Below are positions 57,776 through 64,000 of a stretch of DNA of 64,000 nt, piece after piece. Origin of the DNA: Inga oerstediana. Its lineage: Eukaryota > Streptophyta > Magnoliopsida > Fabales > Fabaceae. The notes beneath the pieces are model-generated. The model ran no database searches. It was not told where the DNA came from and saw nothing but the letters and a program-made list of their open reading frames with translations. The position numbers and the translations under genes are program-made. The stretch lies in the NCBI GenBank assembly GCA_963210345.1, contig OY723409.1, forward strand, positions 49,574,839 to 49,638,838. Reading direction: 5' to 3'. The first letter of the stretch is position 1. The number at the start of each line of letters is the position of its first letter.

Positions 57776-58039
57776 ATACTATAAACACATACAAATATGT
57801 CAATACCGGATTTAACCCCAAGATTTTTGTCGAGATGGATGAAGACACTTCCTACTCAGGCAGCGGGTCATCAACATGTATGACTCTTTGAAAATTGTAT
57901 AAAAACTTTATTAATATTTAAAGTTTTTTTAATAAACTCTCCCGAACTTTTAAATAGCTCCACCATAATTACTTCATTAAAATAAAATAATATGATATTA
58001 GATTTATATACACGTAATTTAAGGTTTAAGAAAACTATA

Positions 58040-58311
58040 CTCCATCCTCTCCACATTATAAGGCACTTCTAGAAGAATGCATTAATCCATAATACAAGTC
58101 ACTTGGAGAGTAATTAATGCTTATTTGTTAATTTTGCTCATGAAGTTAATGCTTAAATATGATTTTTTATAAATTCTCTCTCATTTAAAACTTAATTTAA
58201 TATATGTAAAATTGGAAAAGATTGTTAATTTAAGACATATTTAATAAGTCAACTATCATTTCTTAGTTCCGATAAATTAGTTGAAGTCTTCATATTGTGC
58301 ACCGGAGGGAG
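58040..58311. mobile_element. Stowaway MITE, about 272 bp
   Basis: The left end CTCCATCCTCTCCACATTAT preceded by TA, and the inverted right end CTCCCTCCGGTGCACAATAT followed by TA (58312-58313). The interior is AT-rich and non-coding. Confidence 0.78.
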
Positions 58312-59418
58312 TACATATATTTGATAAATATATATACATATATAACTCAAAATTTTGAGGCGCGATTCCGCCTAAACTTTTCATTGATACATAAAAATAT
58401 CATGCAAACATATAATACAAATTGTATCTTCTCTCGTCACTCTATGTGTTGCCTAAGAAGTGAAGAAAGATGAATGATGCAAAGGTTACTTTCCATTGCA
58501 TGAGAGCATTTAACTGAGTCATAAGCCGAAATAAGATATTCCTTACAAGTATTATTGACTAACCTTTTTTTTTATATAAAATGGTCAAATATAATGATAA
58601 AAATGTTAGTACGACGTAGAATTATGAAAACCTAACATTCCAATTCCTATAGAGGACTAAACGGTCAATTATCATCAATCGTGACTTTCATTCCAGACAA
58701 CAACAAATAGACCATCTAAGCATACTTCTTATATATATTGTAAACTTGTAAAGCAATCTCATATAAAAATAATAACTAAGACGAAGACTGTTCTTTGAAT
58801 TTTGTCCTACCTCCTACTGGATGTGTGCATATTATTAAGATATTTTGTAGCTTATGCTTTTTCACCATGAATGCATTTATATGTCATTAAAAAAATTACG
58901 TCTCTTAATGTATTATCCGCAATTCTGCTTAAAAAGATTGAAGTTTTCAAAGAGATTTTATACTTTGATTTAATTTTTATTGGGGTAAATACTTGTTTGA
59001 TTTAACATATTTAAAATAATTTTATATTACATGAGATAAATATTTTTTAAAAATTATTTCTTTAAGCGTAAGAATAAGTTTTTTAAAAATTCTCAACCTC
59101 AATCTAAATAACTCAAAGACAAGGGAAAAATAATAATGAAAGCTAATAACCCTTCAGCCTTCTGGGATGAAAGTTTGCTTTTTCCCCGCAAGAGAGAGGT
59201 GGCATGCTTCGTTATTCCACTTATAATTCTAGGTGGTTTGTATTTGTCTCCATAATATGCAAAAGAAAATGATAATGAAATGGATTCTTGACTGGCATCA
59301 AGCTTTGTCAGTTGTCACAGAGGGTGTTGACCCCTAGGGGGACATCAACACCCCCACGCGCGTGAGAAACGATGCCCTATTTTCAGGCTACTTGAGTCTT
59401 GCGTCCTCTCTCCAATCT
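58312..59418. other. Intergenic DNA, no gene recognised
   Basis: No open frame over 60 codons with recognisable content. One small palindrome at 59322-59353: the arms gggtgttga and tcaacaccc enclose cccctagggg. Confidence 0.5.
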
Positions 59419-59604
59419 TTTTTTTTTTTTTTAACACCCGATTCAGAGTTTTACTTCAACTATATCCGGATTCGATTCATATTGCGCACCTAGTTATGGT
59501 GGGAGAATCTCCTAATAGAAATTTTCTGCATATATAGGGTTTGAACCTGAGATCTTACTTAAGCAGAACCAAATCCCTTACCAGTTAAACTAACTCTTAT
59601 TAGT
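59419..59604 (-). mobile_element. tRNA-derived SINE with perfect TSD, 186 bp
   Basis: The 15-bp duplication TCCTCTCTCCAATCT lies at 59404-59418 and 59605-59619. A T run (59418-59432) is the tail. On the minus strand the head has TAGTTTAACTGGTAAGGG (A box) and GGTTCAAACCC (B box), the internal pol III promoter of tRNA-derived SINEs. There is no coding capacity; it would depend on a LINE for movement. Confidence 0.9.
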
Positions 59605-59780
59605 TCCTCTCTCCAATCTAATGTTACCTCTGTGGGGGCATTGCTCGAGACTCAACAAGTGGGTGGCTAGGGGGGTTCCAACAGAGACTCGATTTTATGT
59701 CTTCCACTTAAGCAGAACTCCAAACCATAAAAATGAGCCTTTTAATATGTAAAAACTTGGGTTTCAAGAAGATTTTAAAT

Positions 59781-59915
59781 AGCATGTTTGTTTTTATAAG
59801 TTGTTTTTTACGTAAATCGAGATATAGTTCTTCTCACATACATACCTCGTATACCATAAATTACGATTGAAAAGCTACTTTTAAGCATTCTAATCGCCGA
59901 TCCAAACGAGCACTC
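59781..59915. mobile_element. hAT-like MITE, about 135 bp
   Basis: Ends AGCATGTTTGTTTTTATAAG and, inverted, GTGCTCGTTTGGATCGGCG. Core: acgtaaatcgagatatagtt / cttctcacatacatacctcg / tataccataaattacgattg. This is the least decayed copy of the family in the window. Confidence 0.62.
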
Positions 59916-60734
59916 AACTGTGCTCAGATTCTCCAGAAGCGATCAGGCTAGTACTTTCGGTGTATGGGTTTTATCATCCATTAGCTCAGGAAATCTCTGA
60001 TATTAGAGCTATAATTCATGCAAATTGGGATATTAAAATCATACACTCTCACAGGAGAAGCACTCAAGTGTGCTGATACTTTTGGCTAAAATGGCATAGG
60101 AAACAAACAATGAGCTAAGTATATTACAGGTTCCTCCAACTTATTATTTGGATCAAATGTTAGCTGATTTAAACTAGACTTTATCGAATTAACCTTTCTA
60201 TGCAATGCAGATGTAATGTCATTACGACACTTTCCAAGATTTAACTTTTGTCTTGTAATATCAAAAAAAAAAAGCTAAAAGGAAGAATTCTAAAAAAATA
60301 CTATTTAAATTTTAAAATTCTGTTAATAATAAGTGTAATGGAATTGACAAAAAGAATAATAGGATTGGCAACATAAGTTCTTGTTAAATAACTAATTTAG
60401 GATTTTAAAGTTTAAGTGATATTTTTCTGGAATTTTCCTAAAATAAAATATAGTTTGGTAGGTAAGTTGAATTATAAATTAGATCCCATATTTATGATTG
60501 AATGAGTATTATTAAACCCGAGGTATGCTCCCCCTTTAATCAACATTTTAATAGTTTTGATTTAATCACGGGTTATAATGAGTAAATTAAGTTCTTCAGA
60601 GGCACTTTATTATAGTTTTATTTATTTCCATGGCCATTTGAGTATTTGACCCTAAACTCCTTGCCAGCCACTTATAGCTTTTTAAAGACACTTTTTAGAT
60701 TTTACTGTGGTCTTATTTATTTCCATTGCCATTT
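59916..60734. other. Intergenic DNA, no gene recognised
   Basis: No open frames with recognisable content. Two similar tracts, near 60600-60650 and 60680-60735 (ttatttatttccatggccat versus ttatttatttccattgccat), form a short direct repeat that includes the SINE target. Confidence 0.5.
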
Positions 60735-61026
60735 TTTTTTTGGATGGTTTATGCAATGGATCATTTTTGGCCTTCGGTGCACCCACCTTCTAGGTATCCG
60801 GCGTTAACCTGAAGGCCAACGCCGCATTTACTGACATGGGCCCCCGACAACCGACTAGTCCTGGCGCCCCCAATCTGATAGGCCTGACAGGAATTCACCT
60901 CTTTGAGGCGCCCCAAGGGAGAGAGCTCCCAATGAAAATTCTTTACACCTTCCGTTTCCTGGGATCGAACCCAGGAACGGATTGGTGTGGCGCAGATGCC
61001 TACCCATCTGCGCCAACTTCCATTGG
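60735..61026 (-). mobile_element. tRNA-derived SINE with perfect TSD, 292 bp
   Basis: The 17-bp duplication TATTTCCATTGCCATTT lies at 60718-60734 and 61027-61043, with a T run at 60732-60741 as the tail. On the minus strand the head has TTGGCGCAGATGGGTAGG (A box) and TGGGTTCGATCCCAGG, containing a near-consensus B box. It is much more GC-rich than its surroundings, and its boxes are intact, suggesting a recent insertion. Open frames across it are fortuitous. Confidence 0.92.
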
Positions 61027-61043
61027 TATTTCCATTGCCATTT

Positions 61044-61736
61044 AACCCTAAACTCATTGCAAACCACTTTTACCTTCTTAAAGTTTTTTAAAATAAATAA
61101 AAAAATAAAACTGCTTACACCTCAACTCTTCTTTTAAAATTTTAACAAAAATATTTGAAGTAAAATGAAAAGATCTACTACCTTTTGATTCAAAATGCAG
61201 GATCTAATATAGTGAAAACCGGAAGAGTATTAAAATTGAATGTGTCATTACAATGGGGGAAAATCTTCAGCATAGGAGTCATGAGTTTTGACTTTTGACT
61301 TTTGACCTGTCCTTTACAGCATTGTTGCCACATTTATTTTCATGCAGAACTCCATTAGTGGGTGAACTTTTTTATAAAAAAGGGTTAAGATGAAAGAATA
61401 ATTATGAGTTTTTTAAAAAATGTATCCAACACTATTTATTTTTTACAGATGTGAAAATAATTATGAACATTGAAAATTATAGTAAAAATAACAAGACCTT
61501 TAAATATTGACTAATCTTGTCATTTTTGTTTTAATTTTAAATATTCATGAGTATTTTCACATCTTTAAAAAATATATATAATGTTGTACGCATTTTAAGG
61601 AAAACTTTATAGGTACCTTTGCACCTTAAATTTTATAACAAAAATAAAGAAGTAATCATCAAAGCATAATTTTAGTTTGGTTTTTAAATAATGTAATGTA
61701 ATTTTGTTTTTTAAAAAAATACTCATATTTGAAAAA
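61044..61736. other. AT-rich intergenic DNA, no gene recognised
   Basis: No recognisable gene. The short run ttttgacttttgacttttga at about 61287-61307 is a 9-bp tandem repeat. Confidence 0.45.
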
Positions 61737-62195
61737 GGGTTAAGGGACAATTGTGTCCTGGAAGTTGTCACCGAGGGATAATTTTGCTCTGAAAGTTTTT
61801 TAAGGGACAATTTTGCTCTGAAAGTGTAAAAAATTGAGCAATTTTGCTCTTGCAATTATCCCAATTAATTTTGACCGTTATTTGACCAAATATGTTGAGC
61901 TGACAGTCCACATATCATCCATATTATTGTTGTTAATTGTTCAAATTTGCCCCATAAGTTTTAAATCTAACTTCGAAAAAAAAATGAAGTAGATGACACA
62001 TGAACTTTTAGAGTAAATTTATACCTTAACAAAAATAACGTGAATAATATATGAACTATTAACTCGATATATTTGGTTGATTAATTGTAAAAAATAATTG
62101 GGACAATGGCCAAGCAAAATTACTCCTTTCTTGTTGACACTTTCAAAATAAAATTATTCTTCAAAAAAATTTTAAGACAAAATTATCCCTAACCA
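61737..62195. mobile_element. Foldback MITE with inverted arms of about 110 bp
   Basis: The left arm from GGTTAAGGGACAATTGTGTC and the right arm, inverted, GGTTAGGGATAATTTTGTC align through the motifs aattttgctctgaaagt / aattttattttgaaagt and caattttgctcttgcaatta / agtaattttgcttggccatt. The middle is non-coding. The style resembles the Mutator-type MITE in the kinesin intron, but no TSD was confirmed. Confidence 0.6.
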
Positions 62196-62259
62196 TTCTA
62201 AAATAAGGTCGTCAGGGGGTTACTGACATGCTCCCCTATTTTGATGGGGTAACTATGTG

Positions 62260-62405
62260 AGGAAGATTTAGTATATGTTAGGATTAATTTTTGGAGAACA
62301 GCTTTTATAATTTGTAAAATAAGTATGTAAGAGGAGTTTTGTCTCGATTTATGAAAAAAGACTTTTAAAACTGCGATATAGCGCTTACCCAAACACACAC
62401 TTAGC
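62260..62405. mobile_element. hAT-like MITE, partly decayed
   Basis: The core aataagtatgtaagaggagt / tttgtctcgatttatgaaaa and the inverted end AGTGTGTGTTTGGGTAAGCG match the family at 59781. The left end is uncertain. Confidence 0.5.
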
Positions 62406-62429
62406 TTAAAACAGAGGACATAGGGGGTG

Positions 62430-62795
62430 ATTGAGAGGGAAATGGCTTCGGTCCTTTTCTCAAAAGAAAAAGATGCTCTTTTTTTTTCCTAAGAACCATC
62501 GGATTGAGATATCAATGGTCCATATTTAATATATTATAGGATACACAGTCAAGTCACTTTCACTACGATGCTCCTCTGTCCCAATTACCTCTCACAGTCG
62601 GACTCGGCTTGGGTTGTTTTCTCAGAAGAAAAATGATGCTTTTTTTTTTGTGAGTCGTTGGATTGAGATCTCAATGATCCAGATTTAACATAATTTTATC
62701 TTTATGAGAAAAGTACCGAAACCGAATCCGACTGGGAGAGGTAATTGGGAGTTTGGGACAGAGGAGCATCGTAGTGAAAGTGACCTGACATGCGT
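62430..62795. repeat. Composite of a direct and an inverted repeat
   Basis: Direct repeat: ttttctcaaaagaaaaagat...atcggattgagatatcaatg (62455-62518) recurs as ttttctcagaagaaaaatga...cgttggattgagatctcaat (62618-62680). Inverted pair: 62550-62610 (agtcactttcactacgatgc ... cagtcggactcgg) against 62717-62790 (ccgaatccgactgggagagg ... gcatcgtagtgaaagtgacc). The inverted arms of about 60 bp are nearly perfect. The element type is not known to me. Confidence 0.65.
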
Positions 62796-63500
62796 GTCCG
62801 ACCCATTTATCAATTATGTCTTAGCTTCTGACTTCTCTGCCCTTCATCACACAGACAACCCCCCTTTCTCTTGTACGAATTTCTGTTATTTGCATTGAAT
62901 TTACATTCGGTTTGGATTTCAAGTTTCTCCCAGACATGAAAAGCATTCGGAGTCGGCAGGACGTGACAATTTTCATTCCAGTTTAAAATTTATTTTAAAT
63001 TTATATATTTATCACTTCAATCTTATTTATAAATTTATTTTAATAAAAAAAATTTTATTCTTATTATAAATTCAATTTTAGAGGTGATTTTTATAATTTT
63101 GACTCTATTGATAACATTAAACAAAAAAAAAATATTTATCTTGACTCTTGGCATCATTAAAAAATGAGGATAAAATTAGAAATTTAGCCCATAATTAATA
63201 AGTTAACTAACTCTCTTTAATATGTAATAGTGAGTTAGTTCAAATATATAAATAAGATTAGAGTAGTATATAACCAATAATATTTATGTTAAATTTTTTA
63301 TATCCATACCGTCAATGTCTTCAATTACATAGTGTTATGTATCTAATTTTTGAAATATTTTCCTTAAACTATAAACCTAAATAAAAAATAGGATGCATAA
63401 CTGTATCCAATTGGAAACCTTGACATAATAAATGTAAAACACTGGATGTCTGTATTTTCCTTATATGACATACAAATTTTAAGAAACAAGATTTTATTTG
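62796..63500. other. AT-rich intergenic DNA, no gene recognised
   Basis: No open frame of interest on either strand and no delimited repeat. Confidence 0.45.
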
Positions 63501-63773
63501 GGAGAATTGGGAATAAATACTTTTTTGGTAAATTAATTGTTAAATGTTACCGAGCGTGTAAGTCATCTTCCGTGTATGCAAAAAAACTTCCGTTGTGTGT
63601 AAATACTCTTCTTTGTGTGCACAAATCTTCCATATAAACGTGCAAATCATCTTTCGTTGTGTGCAAAATATCTTTCATTGTGTGTAACATATCTTCCGTT
63701 AAAGTGTAACCGATCTTCCATGGTAGCATTCAATAATTAATTTGTCCCAAAGATATTTTTGGACGATTTTCTC
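63501..63773. mobile_element. MITE with internal 21-bp tandem repeats, copy 2
   Basis: The TIR left is GGAGAATTGGGAATAAATAC through gtaaattaattgtta; the right, inverted, is GAGAAAATCGTCCAAAAATA through acaaattaattattg. Between them are about eight degenerate units of 20-24 bp with the core ATCTTCCGTTGTGTGCAAA, on the plus strand here. Family and structure are as at 19753-20004, in the opposite orientation. Confidence 0.72.
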
Positions 63774-63905
63774 ATTTTAATTTGTGATAAATATGATATT
63801 TCGCTTTAACCTGGATAATTAATTTGCAAAGATCAAAGTGTCCTGGGCCTGGCGGTGATTTGAGTATTTGCGCCTTACCATCAATCCGTGGTTTGTATTT
63901 GGTAC

Positions 63906-64000
63906 AAAAAGCAAGTTTGGATTAGTTTATTCTTTAAGAATAAATATTTATTATGTAAGTTGAGATAAAATATGAAAAACACATTTTGATTTATTAGTGT
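63906..64000. mobile_element. hAT-like MITE, cut by the window end
   Basis: AGTTTGGATTAGTTTATTC, then aatatttattatgtaagttg / agataaaatatgaaaaacac, matches the left half of the family at 5284 and 59781. The right half lies beyond the window. Confidence 0.45.

Noticed and set aside
60950..61018. Possible tRNA gene on the minus strand
   Set aside because: A and B boxes are present, but the sequence continues into a SINE body with a tail and TSD, and no proper tRNA cloverleaf with an acceptor stem was seen.
60761..61067. Frames of 69-98 codons on both strands
   Set aside because: They lie inside the GC-rich SINE, where long open frames arise by composition.

Overview
This is a stretch of plant nuclear DNA, most likely from a dicot. 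It is AT-rich, the one host gene is split into 23 exons by GT-AG introns, and the rest is a dense set of plant transposons: CACTA elements, L1-type LINEs with DUF4283 ORF1 proteins, Ty1/copia and Ty3/gypsy LTRs, Stowaway, hAT-like and Mutator-like MITEs, and tRNA-derived SINEs. I cannot name the species. Nothing bacterial or viral is present.

Layout. 1-1822 is the end of a CACTA transposon whose other end lies outside the window. 2027-4606 is a decayed Ty1/copia element on the minus strand with no reverse transcriptase. 5284-6996 is a hAT-like MITE split by an Angela-like solo LTR (5364-6923). 7007-8870 holds two oppositely oriented Stowaway MITEs, a copia LTR fragment and a SINE. About 9765-19745 is one large inverted-repeat (foldback) element, split by a full-length LINE (10040-16281, minus) and by a solo gypsy-type LTR (16826-19469). 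19753-23700 is intergenic DNA with several MITEs.

The host gene occupies 23830-38653 on the minus strand. It encodes an ortholog of the plant KIN-14 kinesin KAC1/KCA1 (chloroplast photorelocation, cortical actin). My splice model has 23 in-phase exons and 1,314 codons. Its introns carry a Mutator-type MITE and a TRIM-like LTR.

39834-43183 is a non-autonomous copia element with both LTRs, a TSD, a tRNA-iMet primer site and a roughly 0.93 kb internal duplication. 44035-57487 is a multi-level nest: a Stowaway MITE holds a solo gypsy-type LTR, which holds a full-length LINE (44696-50785, plus) and a decayed CACTA element (50946-54930). 57488-64000 has no gene but contains two SINEs with clean TSDs and several MITEs and foldbacks.

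No transposon gene here is fully intact except the ORF1 of the first LINE. I see no new multi-gene system. The most interesting material is the architecture of the nested insertions, a MITE family carrying internal tandem repeats of about 21 bp, and the non-canonical motor motifs in the kinesin. All boundaries and splice sites were read by eye.
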